Below are positions 6,579 to 14,411 of a stretch of 32,579 bases of DNA, one piece after another (the stretch's first letter is position 1; every line of letters begins with the position of its first letter). The notes under the pieces were generated by a model. That model saw only the letters and a program-made list of their open reading frames with translations. It ran no database searches and was not told the DNA's origin. The position numbers were made by a program, and so were the translations under genes. The DNA comes from Oscillospiraceae bacterium (GTDB lineage: Bacteria > Bacillota > Clostridia > Oscillospirales > Oscillospiraceae): NCBI GenBank assembly GCA_022793095.1, contig JAAWCD010000053.1, forward strand, positions 1 to 32,579. Direction: 5' to 3'.

Positions 6579-8207
6579 ATGGATCAGAATGGATGGTTCC
6601 GGCTGGAGGCCAACCGTCAGAATCGAAACAGCCGCAATTTCAACCGGCCCCAGGCCAAACCCGCCGGGGAGCCGGTCCGCCCGAAGGTCACCGCCCTCCC
6701 CGCCTTTCCCGAGGAAGCTCCGCCTTCCGCTCTTCCCAGCGGCGAGCCCCTGCCGCTCCACCCCCAGCCCAGCCCCGCGCTGGAGTGTCCGCCGGAGGAG
6801 CCTCCGGAGTGCCCTCCCGAGCCCGCGCCGCCGGAGCCGGACTGCCCTGTCCTTCCGCCGGAGGCCCCGGAACCGCCGGTTCCGCCAGCGCTTCCCGAGC
6901 CGCCGGCAGAAGAGGGCTGGTTCAGCCAGACCGTGGGAAGCCGGGGGCCGGTTCTCCTTCAGGACAATATCCTTCACGAGACCCTGGCCCAATTCGTCCA
7001 CGGCCAGCCTGTGCCCCGAATCCTCCACACCAAGGGCTACGGGGCTTTCGGGTCCTTCATTCCCTATCAGTCCATGGCGGACTGCACCGCCCTGTGCTTC
7101 TTGCAGGCCGCCAATCAGCCCACACCGGCAGCCGCCCGGTTCTCCCTGGCCATCAGCTCCAGGGACACACCGGACACCATCCGGAACATTCGGGGCTTTT
7201 CTGTCAAATTCTTCTCAGATGGTGGCGTATTCGACCTGCTGTGCAATCAGCTGCCCGTCTTCCTGGTGCGGGACGCCCTCCGCTTTCCGGAGGCAGTCCG
7301 TGCCCTGATGCCCTCGCCGGTCAACGGGCTGCCGGATCTGGACCAGTTCTGGGCCTTTGTGGCCAGCGCGCCGGAATCCATCCACTTTATCACCTGGCTT
7401 TACTCTGACCAGGGCACGGTCAAGTCCTTCCGCCATATGCGGGGCTACGGCGTCAACACCTATGTCTGGGTCAACCGTGAGGGACGCCGCAGATTTGTGA
7501 AATACCACTGGATTCCCCTGGCGGGCCAGCAGAACATCGGCCAGGCGGAGGCCGCCCGGCTGGCCGGGGAGAACCCTGCTGTGGCCGGTGAGGACCTGTA
7601 CCGGTCCATCGCCGGTGGAAATCCGGTGGAGTTTGAGCTCCGGGTGCAGATGATGGAGCCCAGCATGGCGGGGTCTCTGTCCTATGACCCGCTGGACTGC
7701 ACCAAGGTCTGGAGTGAGGCGGACTTTCCGCTTATTCCCGTGGGACGGCTGACCCTGGACCGGAATCCGGAGGAGTTTCGGACTCAGGTGGAAAACCTGG
7801 CCTTTTCGCCGGCCAACCTGCTGACCGGCGCAGAGCTCTCTGACGACCGGCTGCTACAGGGCCGCGCCAACATCTACTGGAACGCCCAGCGGCTGCGGCT
7901 GGGCCCTGGCTTCCGGGGGCTGTCCGCCAACAGGCAGCAGAACTGGCATCCGGAGGATTTGGTTACCAGCGGCTGCGGAACGGAGGTTTCCGGCCCGCTG
8001 ACACGGACCGCCACGCCGTTGGGAGACGATTTCGCCCAGGCTGGGGAACGGTTCCGGGGAATGGAGCCGGAGCAGCAGGAGCACCTAATCTCCAACCTGT
8101 CCGCGGAGCTGAAGCTGGTTCAGGAGGAGACCCGGAGGACCGTGCTGGACTATTTCAATGAGGCCGACCCGGAGCTGGCACAGCGGCTGGGAGCAGCCTG
8201 CCGGTGA
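6579..8207 (+). CDS. Heme catalase with Pro/Glu-rich N-terminal extension, 542 aa
   Basis: Monofunctional heme catalase (hydrogen peroxide dismutation). The catalase core begins near residue 112 at FSQTVGSRGPVLLQDN. The distal His lies in RILHTKGYGAFGSF, the distal Ser context is ARFSLAI, the distal Asn region is CNQLPVFLVRD (family GNNTPxFFIRD), and a typical HFITWLYSDQGT and FRHMRGYGVNTYVWVN block follows. The proximal heme-binding Tyr is in the RANIYWNAQRLRLGPGF block, where families have R-x-x-x-Y and R-x-R-L-G. The core is thus complete and likely active. The first 110 residues are unusual: a basic Asn/Arg-rich start, then a Pro/Glu-dense segment with several Cys. ATG 6579 has AAGGAGG at 6564-6570. 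It is followed by a small gene in the same operon. Catalases are uncommon in strict anaerobes; a spore or envelope location is possible but not shown. Confidence 0.87.
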   Translation: MDQNGWFRLEANRQNRNSRNFNRPQAKPAGEPVRPKVTALPAFPEEAPPSALPSGEPLPLHPQPSPALECPPEEPPECPPEPAPPEPDCPVLPPEAPEPPVPPALPEPPAEEGWFSQTVGSRGPVLLQDNILHETLAQFVHGQPVPRILHTKGYGAFGSFIPYQSMADCTALCFLQAANQPTPAAARFSLAISSRDTPDTIRNIRGFSVKFFSDGGVFDLLCNQLPVFLVRDALRFPEAVRALMPSPVNGLPDLDQFWAFVASAPESIHFITWLYSDQGTVKSFRHMRGYGVNTYVWVNREGRRRFVKYHWIPLAGQQNIGQAEAARLAGENPAVAGEDLYRSIAGGNPVEFELRVQMMEPSMAGSLSYDPLDCTKVWSEADFPLIPVGRLTLDRNPEEFRTQVENLAFSPANLLTGAELSDDRLLQGRANIYWNAQRLRLGPGFRGLSANRQQNWHPEDLVTSGCGTEVSGPLTRTATPLGDDFAQAGERFRGMEPEQQEHLISNLSAELKLVQEETRRTVLDYFNEADPELAQRLGAACR

Positions 8208-8262
8208 GGCCCCTGATACAAAACGGTTTCCCTGTGCATAGAATGAGCCGGAGGTGATTCCA

Positions 8263-8475
8263 TTGGATTTGAAGCAGGATCAGATTACCGTGGGTGAGCT
8301 GCTGTCCAACCAGAGGGCCAAGGAAGTGCTGACCCGTCGGTTCCCGGCGGTGATGCGGTCCCACATGGTGCGGATGGCCACAGGGCTGAAGCTGTCCACC
8401 GTGCTGGACCTGGCCAAGGGCCGGGTTCCGGATCAGGACATACAGGCGGCCCGGAAGGAGCTGGAGCAGATCTAG
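8263..8475 (+). CDS. Small protein downstream of catalase, 70 aa
   Basis: Unrecognised small protein with TTG start at 8263, chosen because GGAGG (8250-8254) lies 8 bases upstream. The in-frame GTG at 8254 would overlap that RBS. The product begins MDLKQDQITVGELLSNQRAK and continues with VLTRRFP, a Met-rich stretch and LKLSTVLDLAKGRVP. It is predicted to be mostly helical and charged. The T-V-G-E-L-L then L-x-x-x-F-P then M-A-x-G-x-x-L pattern resembles small helical modules that I have seen appended to enzymes in Clostridia, but I cannot name the family. It lies 55 bases after the catalase stop and is probably co-transcribed with it. Confidence 0.6.
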   Translation: MDLKQDQITVGELLSNQRAKEVLTRRFPAVMRSHMVRMATGLKLSTVLDLAKGRVPDQDIQAARKELEQI

Positions 8476-8481
8476 GGAAAC

Positions 8482-8521
8482 AGGCCGGCGGGGAAAAGGA
8501 TGGACTTTTCCCCGCCGGCCT
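8482..8521 (+). terminator. 16-bp perfect hairpin terminator after the catalase operon
   Basis: AGGCCGGCGGGGAAAA (8482-8497) pairs perfectly with TTTTCCCCGCCGGCCT (8506-8521) around GGATGGAC. It lies 6 bases after the stop of the small gene. The U run is inside the stem, so efficiency is uncertain. A near-identical copy is at 8703-8742. Confidence 0.7.
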
Positions 8522-8742
8522 CAGGCTGTCGAGAAACTCGACAGCCTGAGGCTGATTTCGTCATTCTGACGAAATCAGTCGCCTGCGGGCGGGTGACTGC
8601 ACGCGAAAGCGGGGGCTTCGCCCCCCTTTCACACTATTCCCCCACTCTAAGCCCCGGCAGTTTTGTCATCCTATTTTTAATTTCCTCTTTTTCGACAAGC
8701 TGAGGCCGGCGGGGAAAAGGATGGACTTTTCCCCACCGGCCT
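8521..8742 (+). repeat. Hairpin train containing family D repeat, bounded by duplicated terminator
   Basis: After the first hairpin come two more perfect ones: 8521-8549 (CAGGCTGTCGAG, loop AAA) and 8552-8578 (CTGATTTCGTCA, loop TTC). A GGGGGC/GCCCCC hairpin follows near 8612-8626, then an A/T-rich tail. The train ends in a second copy of the 40-base terminator hairpin (8703-8742) that differs at one base. The segment 8552-8700 reappears inverted at 17154-17297 with strong similarity, defining family D. Fragments of it are visible near 22204-22250 and 22870-22890. No coding signal. Confidence 0.75.
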
Positions 8743-8750
8743 GTTACAAT
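8722..8750 (+). promoter_or_regulatory. Candidate promoter for the CYTH gene, built partly from the repeat hairpin
   Basis: TGGACT (8722-8727) and TACAAT (8745-8750) are separated by 17 bases. The -35 element lies in the loop and right arm of the duplicated hairpin and the -10 just after it. The -35 matches consensus at 4 of 6 positions. Confidence 0.4.
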
Positions 8751-8780
8751 GGAGGCAGGTTTAAAAAAGGGGGTGCTCCA

Positions 8781-9383
8781 ATGGAGCTGGAGCAGAAATA
8801 TCTGGTGGAGAACGAGGAAGCCATGAGCGAAGCCCGGCTGCTGCTGTCCACGCTGGTCCCGGCCAGCCGGCCGGAGCCCAAGGCCCAGCATGATTTATAC
8901 TACGACACGCGGGATCTGGATCTGCTGAACCGGGGGGCCTCCCTGCGGGTCCGCCGGAAGGGAACCCAGTATCTGCTGACCATCAAGGACGGCGGCGGGC
9001 GGCGGGATGGGCGGTTCTGCCGGTCAGAGCAGGAATTTCCCCTGCGCCTGCCAGACCCGGAGTTCTGCCGGCCGGCCATTTTGTCCGCCTTTCCCGACCT
9101 GCCGGCAAATTGTGGCTTCCGGCCCATGGTGGGCGTGGAGAACCAGCGGACCACTCTGCTTCTGGACGGCAAGGTGGAAGCCGCGCTGGACCGGGTCACC
9201 TACACCCAGGGCGGCACACCCACCGGCGGGGAGCTCCAGCTGGAGCTGGAGGTCACGGGAGCGGGCGGCGAGGCCCTTTTGGACCGGCTGGTTCAGTCCC
9301 TCCGCTCGGTGCCCGGCCTGACCCCCATGTCCCAGTCCAAGTACCAGCGGGCTATGGCCTGCCGGCGGCGTTCTTTTCTTTGA
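8781..9383 (+). CDS. CYTH domain protein (triphosphate tunnel enzyme family), 200 aa
   Basis: Member of the CYTH/triphosphate tunnel metalloenzyme superfamily, whose members hydrolyse or cyclise triphosphate substrates (thiamine triphosphate, inorganic tripolyphosphate, ATP in CyaB-type cyclases). The defining ExExK motif is at residues 2-6 (MELEQK). Then come the YYDTRDLDLLNRGASLRVRR block (about 39-58), LLTIKDGG, and the acidic ELQLELEV strand near 152-159, which supplies the second ExE metal-binding pair. Start ATG 8781 has AAGGGGGTG upstream. In Firmicutes such genes commonly have phosphatase activity, but the substrate is not predictable here. It lies upstream of an aminotransferase with a family B repeat between. 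Confidence 0.85.
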   Translation: MELEQKYLVENEEAMSEARLLLSTLVPASRPEPKAQHDLYYDTRDLDLLNRGASLRVRRKGTQYLLTIKDGGGRRDGRFCRSEQEFPLRLPDPEFCRPAILSAFPDLPANCGFRPMVGVENQRTTLLLDGKVEAALDRVTYTQGGTPTGGELQLELEVTGAGGEALLDRLVQSLRSVPGLTPMSQSKYQRAMACRRRSFL

Positions 9384-9476
9384 AAAGAAAAGAACCAAAA
9401 GAAACTTCAAGCTGGATGGCTGAAAGAGCCACAGTGTAAAGTTCTTTTTGCTTCTTTTTCGTTCAAGAAAAAGAAG
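9370..9476 (+). repeat. Family B nested-palindrome element between CYTH gene and aminotransferase
   Basis: It begins with a 26-base palindrome (9370-9395) of the same TTCTTT/AAAGAA type as 715-740, which overlaps the end of the CYTH reading frame. An ACTTCAAGCTGG segment and a GTAAAGTTC return arm follow. It ends in CTTCTTTTTC ... GAAAAAGAAG at 9451-9476, directly before the RBS of the next gene. Order and orientation equal those of copy 715-826. Confidence 0.75.
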
Positions 9477-9499
9477 GAACAACAAAGGAGATGAAGCCT

Positions 9500-10687
9500 A
9501 TGCTTCCGGAGCGAATGACAGCCCTGGGCACCGCGCGTTCGGTGATTCGGGAACTGTTTGAATTTGGAAAGGAGAGAGCTGCCGTCGTTGGGCCGGAGAA
9601 TGTCTTTGATTTCTCAATCGGGAATCCCAGCGTGCCCCCGCCTCCCCAGGTGAACGAGGCCGCCATCCGGATTCTGTCCACGCAAGACCCGGTGCTCACC
9701 CACGGCTACACCAGCGCCGGTGGAGACGCCAACGCCCGCGCCCTGCTGGCCGGTTCCCTGAACCGCCGGTTCGGCGCCGGGCTGACCGGGGATGACCTCT
9801 ATCTCACCGTGGGCGCCGCCGCCGCGCTGTGCTGCTGCTTCCACGGACTGACCTGCCCTGGGGATGAGTTTGTCGTGTTTGCCCCCTATTTTCCAGAGTA
9901 TCAGGTCTTTATTGAGGGTGCGGGGGCTAAAATGGTGCTCATTCCCGCCGAGGTGGAGGGTTTTCAGATTTCCTTCGACGCCCTGGAGGCTGCGCTGACC
10001 CCCTGCACCAAGGGCGTGGTGGTCAACTCCCCCAACAACCCCTCCGGCTGCGTCTACTCCAGGGAGACCATTCAGCGGCTGGCTGGCCTGCTGAGCCGGA
10101 AGTCCGAGGAATACGGCCACCCCATTTATCTGATTACGGACGAGCCTTACCGGGAGATCGTTTACGACGGCGCTAAGGCGCCCTGGGTCCCCCATTTCTA
10201 CGACAACACCATCGTGTGCTACTCCTACAGCAAATCCCTCTCCCTGCCCGGCGAGCGGATCGGCTATCTGGCCGTCTCTCCCAAAGCCTGGGAACATAAA
10301 CTGGTCTACGCCGCCCTGGCCGGCGCGGGCAGATCTCTGGGCTATGTGAACGCACCCGCCCTGTTCCAGCAGGTGGCGGCGGAATGTGCCGCCCTGACCA
10401 GCGATTTGTCCGTCTACGCAGAAAACCGGCGGCTTCTCCTGGAGGGACTGCGGAAGCTCGGTTTTCGCTGCGTGACGCCAGGCGGCACCTTCTACCTCTT
10501 TCCTCAGAGTCTGGAAGCCGACGACGTGGCCTTCTGCCAGCGGGCCAAAGACTATGATTTGCTGCTGGTGCCCGGCAGCGGTTTCGGCTGTCCCGGTCAT
10601 TTCCGCCTGTCTTATTGCGTGCCCACCGAGCGCATCCGGCGGGCTCTGCCCGTCTTCGCAAAGCTGGCGGAACGTTATCGGGCTTAA
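9500..10687 (+). CDS. PLP-dependent class I/II aminotransferase, 395 aa
   Basis: Fold-type I aminotransferase of the aspartate aminotransferase family; it moves amino groups between amino and keto acids in the cytosol. Key motifs are NSPNNPSG (the N-x-P-x-N-P-x-G loop), ITDEPYREIVYDG (Asp that pairs with the PLP ring nitrogen, and Tyr) and YSYSKSLSLPGERIGY, where the Lys of SKS forms the internal aldimine. The start is taken at ATG 9500 because AAAGGAG ends at 9490; the in-frame ATG at 9491 would touch the RBS. Substrate is not predictable from sequence alone. The gene is likely transcribed with the CYTH gene. Confidence 0.9.
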   Translation: MLPERMTALGTARSVIRELFEFGKERAAVVGPENVFDFSIGNPSVPPPPQVNEAAIRILSTQDPVLTHGYTSAGGDANARALLAGSLNRRFGAGLTGDDLYLTVGAAAALCCCFHGLTCPGDEFVVFAPYFPEYQVFIEGAGAKMVLIPAEVEGFQISFDALEAALTPCTKGVVVNSPNNPSGCVYSRETIQRLAGLLSRKSEEYGHPIYLITDEPYREIVYDGAKAPWVPHFYDNTIVCYSYSKSLSLPGERIGYLAVSPKAWEHKLVYAALAGAGRSLGYVNAPALFQQVAAECAALTSDLSVYAENRRLLLEGLRKLGFRCVTPGGTFYLFPQSLEADDVAFCQRAKDYDLLLVPGSGFGCPGHFRLSYCVPTERIRRALPVFAKLAERYRA

Positions 10688-10689
10688 GG

Positions 10690-10889
10690 CTCCCGCTTCC
10701 GTGACCGTTTTGGCACGGCTTCTAAGATCCTGCTTAAAATCTCCAGGTGCGCCGGATGGGCCGGGATTTTTTTGCCCAGCAAGGAAAAAGCGCAGGAATA
10801 CTGGATGGTATTCCGGGCATTTTTGACGCGGCTGGACGGAAAAAGGCTGACTCAGACGGCGGGCCGGGAGATTTTAAACAGGCTCTAAC
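10690..10889. repeat. Family A dispersed intergenic repeat, copy 3
   Basis: Begins with TTGGCACGGCTTCTAAGATC near 10709, then carries AAGGAAAAAGCGCAGGAATAC, TGGATGGTATTCCGGGCATT and TTTTAAACAGGCTCTAA at its right end. The central GCGCAGGAATACTGGAT block recurs near 19960-19985, and as the complement in 4320-4350. It has no coding signal and ends immediately before a promoter. Confidence 0.55.
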
Positions 10890-10890
10890 G

Positions 10891-10919
10891 TTGCAAAGCG
10901 CGGTATTTTGTGTTATCAT
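10891..10919 (+). promoter_or_regulatory. Sigma-A-type promoter of the DUF4230 gene
   Basis: TTGCAA (10891-10896) and TATCAT (10914-10919) are separated by 17 bases and lie 33 bases upstream of the ATG at 10953. Confidence 0.65.
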
Positions 10920-10952
10920 ACCTCCAAGAAAACGACACAGGAGGGTACCGAT

Positions 10953-11579
10953 ATGACAGATACAAAGGAACACCCTATCCGGGAAGCCCGCAGGCTCGTC
11001 ACGTTGGCGCTGACACTGGTGATTCTGGGTGCGCTGTGCTTTGGCGGCGGGTTCCTGGTCAGGGGCCTCCAGGCTGATCCGCCGCCGGAACTGTCCGCCA
11101 TTGTGGTCCAAAATGAGCTGCGGCAGGTCAGCCAGCTGGCTACAGCCCGCTACGGCTACACCAACATGGGCCAGTTTGAACAGACAAATGATTTTTATGG
11201 GATTACCCTTCCCTTCACCACCAAGCGGTTTATCGTAGCCTACGAGGGCGAGATTCTGGCGGGCGTGGACCTGGAAAAGGCCAAGGTGGACCTGACCGGA
11301 CAGCAGCTGACCGTTTCCCTGCCCAAGGCGGAAATTCTTTCCCACGAAATCGACGAAAACAGTCTGGAAATCTTCGATGAGAGCCGGAATATTTTCAATC
11401 CCATCACGATTTCGGATTATAATGGCTTCCATCTGGATCAGAAGGGGAAGATGGAGGAAAAGGCAATTGGAAATGGCCTGCTCACCCTGGCGGAGGACCA
11501 GGCCCGGCGGGTGGCGGAACAGATTTTGCGGCCCCTGGCGGAGCAAAGTGAGCTGGAGCTTATTATTCAAAGTACATGA
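10953..11579 (+). CDS. DUF4230 domain membrane-anchored protein, 208 aa
   Basis: Single-pass membrane protein with an extracytoplasmic DUF4230 domain. A hydrophobic helix lies at about residues 16-35 (LVTLALTLVILGALCFGGGF). The domain then shows the family pattern: VVQNELRQVSQLATARYGYT, a FTTKRFIVAYEGEILAGVDL strand pair, LTVSLPKAEILSHEIDENS and the C-terminal EDQARRVAEQILRPLAE helix. Biochemical role is unknown. The ATG at 10953 has AGGAGGG upstream, and a good promoter precedes it. It is monocistronic with a strong terminator. Confidence 0.85.
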   Translation: MTDTKEHPIREARRLVTLALTLVILGALCFGGGFLVRGLQADPPPELSAIVVQNELRQVSQLATARYGYTNMGQFEQTNDFYGITLPFTTKRFIVAYEGEILAGVDLEKAKVDLTGQQLTVSLPKAEILSHEIDENSLEIFDESRNIFNPITISDYNGFHLDQKGKMEEKAIGNGLLTLAEDQARRVAEQILRPLAEQSELELIIQST

Positions 11580-11612
11580 AAAACCGCCCTGACAGCTGTC
11601 AGGGCGGTTTTT
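11579..11612. terminator. Bidirectional rho-independent terminator
   Basis: AAAAACCGCCCTGAC (11579-11593) pairs perfectly with GTCAGGGCGGTTTTT (11598-11612) around AGCT. T runs occur on both strands, so it can end both the DUF4230 transcript and the convergent surface-protein transcript that stops at 11657. Confidence 0.9.
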
Positions 11613-11656
11613 CCGCGAGGCCCGGATGGCCGGGCCCCGCAGGACGCTGGAAAGAA

Positions 11657-14368
11657 TTACTTGGCCTCAGCCTTGCGCTTCTTCTCGTCCATCACCAGCC
11701 AGGCAAGGCCAGCGCCGGAAGAGATTGCCAGAACAGCCCAAAGGTAGGCGCTGTCGCCAGTCTTGGGCACTTCCGCCAGAGGCACAAGGGCTTCGGGAAT
11801 CTCTTCCACCTCCGGCACTTCGGCCAGAGGCACTTCCTCATCCGGGATAATCATCTCCGGCACCTCCGCCAGAGGCACTTCCTCATCCGGGATAATCACC
11901 TCCGGCACTTCGGCCAGGGGCACTTCCCCGTCCGAAATAATCGTCTCCGGCACCTCCGCCAGAGGCGCTTCCTCGTCCGGGACGTCCACCTCAGGCACCT
12001 CCGCCAGAGGCACTTCCTCATCCGGGACGACTACCTCGGGCACTTCGGCCAGAGGTACATCCTCATCCGGAACGTCTACCACAGGCGGGGTATTGTCATC
12101 CACAGGCGGGACAACAGGCACGTAACCGTCATCATCATCGCCGTCGTCATCATCGTCCGTGGTGGGCGGCGGGGTGTAATCGCCGCCGCCGTCAACAACC
12201 GTATACAGCACATCAATGACGACATTCCCCGCGGGCATAGCTCCAGTGACCACACTGGGGCTGGCACGATAGCCGGTGATTCCGGGGGAGGGCACGCTGT
12301 AGGCCGTGCCTTCCGCAAGCTGTTCGCGCACATACGGCTCAGCCGCCTCACTGCGGTCAGCACTGTAGAGATAATTGATGGTCAGGGTGTAGGTTTCAGC
12401 AGGCACAGGCCGATAAACCACAGTGTACCCTGTGTCAGACGCAGGCATGCTGCCCGTAATCTGAAGCACGCTGGGCGTATAGCCGTCAATTGTGGGCGAG
12501 GGCACATTGTATTCCTTGCCCTCTTCCAGTTGGGCGCTGTACTGGGCATAGGCTACGCCGCCATTCTCGTACACATAGTTGATCGTCAGGGTGTACCCGA
12601 CAGCCGGCAGCGCTTCCCATTCCGCTGTGATGGTAAGGACCTTCTTGCCAACGCCGTCTACACTCTCTACAGGAGCAGACCAGCCGGTGAACCTGTAGCC
12701 CTCACGGGTGGGGTCCGCAGGGTATTGGTCCGCGTAATCTGTACCATCGCTGAGCACCATACCTTTGATGGTGCCCTTGGTGCCAGTCTCGTAACCGTTC
12801 ACCCACTGTACGGTGTAGGTATCGGGCTGAGCGGGCACATCCGTGGCAGTCCAGGAACCTGTCCACGCCACATCTGCTGCGGGCATGGTGAATTTGCCTT
12901 CTGTGATTGTGACATTAGCCTCAGTCTGCCAGCCGTTGAAGCTGTAAATCTTACCATCAATCGGAAAGACACCATAGTCACGCACGCCGACCTCATCACC
13001 CTCGGCATAGTCGCCGCCTTCGGGCAGGTACTGTAAAAGCGCCTCAGGAGTGCCTTCCTCGAAAGACCAGGTTACCTTGTACTTGGGCGTTGGTGTGGGG
13101 TCCTTTTCCCACTTGGCATACAGTGTGGTATCCTTATCAATGGTAAGCTCGCCCGTTACAACCGCTGTGCCTTTCTGCCAGCCCTTAAATGTGTAACCCT
13201 CGCGGGTGGGCTCCTCAGTGGAGACAGTAAAGACAGCGCTTTCCCCAACCTTCACCGTTTTGGTTTCCGGTTCGGGCGCGCCCTCACCGCCAAGGGCGTC
13301 GTAGGACAGGGTGATGCTTTTCTCAGCTTCCTCGACTGTCACCGGGGGTGCCTCAGCCTCAACCGGCTTGCTGCCTTCGTTCGTGTTGCCTGTGACTGTC
13401 ACCTTGTTGGTGTAGGTGCCTTCGGGGGCATTCTCCAAGGTTGCGGTGAATGTTTTGCTTTCACCAATGCCCAGGTCAAACGTGCCGACGTCAGGAACAA
13501 TGGTAACGCCCTCCAAGGCATCCGTCAAGACCAGCCCTTCCGCAGCCGCAAAACCGTTGTTCTCGACCGTGATGGTCCAAGTGATGGTGTCACCGGCCTG
13601 GTACTCGGTCTTTTCGGGGGTCTTGGTGACATCCACTTCAGGCCACTTCTGGTCCGGAGCGGGCTCACCCTTGATCTCCGAAATCACACCATCCAGGTGC
13701 CAAGTCGCGGCATACTCACCTGGGGTATAGTCGGTTGCACCTTTAGAACGAATCAGCCGCCACTCCACTGTTATTTCGGAGTCACCCGCAATCACAATAG
13801 TGTTATTATTGTAGCGGTCTACATTGCCAGCGTTGCCGCTTCCCAACTGAGCTACAACTGTTGATACAAGCTCCGACTCCGGTCCAAAAGCATTCTCATA
13901 TTCATACTCTGAAGGATCGGGGAAACCGGTCATCTCAAGTGTACCAACCGTGTACCAACCATGCTGATTGCGGTCAATGCCCTCAATGCCTTTACCATCT
14001 TCTCTGACCACATAAACATAGATAGTCTGTGAAGAGGTTGGCTCAGTATTGGTGCTCGCCTGTTCTACATTTACAGGGACCATAGCCGCAGGGTCATCCT
14101 CAACGGGCGCAGTCTCCTCGGGAACCTCAGGGGTCTCCTCCGGAAGCGCAAGCGTCTCCTCGGGAACCTCGGGGGTCTCCTCCGGAAGTGCAAGCGTCTC
14201 CTCGGGGACCTCGGGGGTCTCGACAGGCTGACTGTCCACAATGCCAGGCGCATCATTCACTTCAAGCTCATCCGTCGCGAAGGCGGTGAGCTGGAGCATG
14301 CTCATGCACATGATGAAGGCCAAAACCATGGCCAGCGAACGCCTGCCAAATTGTTTCAAATTCTTCAT
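11657..14368 (-). CDS. LPXTG-type repeat-rich cell surface protein, 903 aa
   Basis: Secreted, wall-anchored adhesin-like protein. Residues 1-31 form a signal peptide ending LQLTAFA. Residues 51-92 are three 14-residue TPEVPEETLALPEE-type repeats. Next come a region of unknown fold (about 105-205), a DUF11-like beta domain (VTKTPEKTEYQAGDTITWTI onward), an InlB-B/Flg_new repeat (DALGGEGAPEP ... GYTFKGW ... TTLYAKWEK) with related GYRFTGW copies, and two MucBP-like modules starting YTLTINYVYENG and YTLTINYLYSAD. An Asp run (TTDDDDDGDDDDG) and six 15-residue VPLAEVPEVVVPDEE-type repeats (771-860) precede the anchor: VPKTG at 867-871, a hydrophobic helix and a DEKKRKAEAK tail. The motif is a VPxTG variant of the sortase signal; no sortase is in the window. 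ATG 14368 follows AAAGG. The leader holds two c-di-GMP-I aptamers. The true ligand or surface role is unknown. Confidence 0.9.
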   Translation of the reverse strand: MKNLKQFGRRSLAMVLAFIMCMSMLQLTAFATDELEVNDAPGIVDSQPVETPEVPEETLALPEETPEVPEETLALPEETPEVPEETAPVEDDPAAMVPVNVEQASTNTEPTSSQTIYVYVVREDGKGIEGIDRNQHGWYTVGTLEMTGFPDPSEYEYENAFGPESELVSTVVAQLGSGNAGNVDRYNNNTIVIAGDSEITVEWRLIRSKGATDYTPGEYAATWHLDGVISEIKGEPAPDQKWPEVDVTKTPEKTEYQAGDTITWTITVENNGFAAAEGLVLTDALEGVTIVPDVGTFDLGIGESKTFTATLENAPEGTYTNKVTVTGNTNEGSKPVEAEAPPVTVEEAEKSITLSYDALGGEGAPEPETKTVKVGESAVFTVSTEEPTREGYTFKGWQKGTAVVTGELTIDKDTTLYAKWEKDPTPTPKYKVTWSFEEGTPEALLQYLPEGGDYAEGDEVGVRDYGVFPIDGKIYSFNGWQTEANVTITEGKFTMPAADVAWTGSWTATDVPAQPDTYTVQWVNGYETGTKGTIKGMVLSDGTDYADQYPADPTREGYRFTGWSAPVESVDGVGKKVLTITAEWEALPAVGYTLTINYVYENGGVAYAQYSAQLEEGKEYNVPSPTIDGYTPSVLQITGSMPASDTGYTVVYRPVPAETYTLTINYLYSADRSEAAEPYVREQLAEGTAYSVPSPGITGYRASPSVVTGAMPAGNVVIDVLYTVVDGGGDYTPPPTTDDDDDGDDDDGYVPVVPPVDDNTPPVVDVPDEDVPLAEVPEVVVPDEEVPLAEVPEVDVPDEEAPLAEVPETIISDGEVPLAEVPEVIIPDEEVPLAEVPEMIIPDEEVPLAEVPEVEEIPEALVPLAEVPKTGDSAYLWAVLAISSGAGLAWLVMDEKKRKAEAK
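11771..12058 (-). repeat. 45-bp tandem repeats encoding VPLAEVPE-type units
   Basis: Six in-frame units of 15 codons plus a partial unit, with sequence like VPLAEVPEVVVPDEE. Units differ at a few codons (for example VDVPDEE, TIISDGE, MIIPDEE). They form a Pro/Glu-rich stalk directly before the VPKTG anchor. Copy number could vary by slippage or recombination. Confidence 0.9.
14093..14218 (-). repeat. 42-bp tandem repeats encoding TPEVPEETLALPEE units
   Basis: Three 14-codon units near the N-terminus of the surface protein; the third diverges into TAPVEDD. The first two units are nearly identical in DNA. They form a second acidic Pro-rich spacer, just after the signal peptide. Confidence 0.9.
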
Positions 14369-14370
14369 AT

Positions 14371-14411
14371 ATTTTTCCTTTCTTTGCAGATAATCGGACG
14401 CAAAGTATCCG
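14371..14411 (-). promoter_or_regulatory. Candidate expression platform between riboswitch and surface-protein start
   Basis: Read on the mRNA strand, CUUUGC (14405-14400) can pair with GCAAAG (14387-14382), which directly precedes the AAAGG Shine-Dalgarno sequence (about 14381-14377). The longer CUUUGCGUCC (14405-14396) is a perfect 10-base complement of GGACGCAAAG in the core of the distal aptamer (14566-14557). These pairings are mutually exclusive, as expected of a switching element. No terminator hairpin is visible, so control of translation is the simpler reading. This is inference from complementarity. Confidence 0.45.

Noticed and set aside
11771..12058. Regularly spaced repeats that could suggest a CRISPR array
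   Set aside because: The unit is 45 bp without unique spacers and keeps the reading frame of a surface-protein stalk.
11576..13036. Plus-strand frame with His/Arg-rich tandem repeats opposite the surface protein
   Set aside because: The repeats are the complement of the VPLAEVPE-coding repeats; there is no RBS and the composition is implausible.
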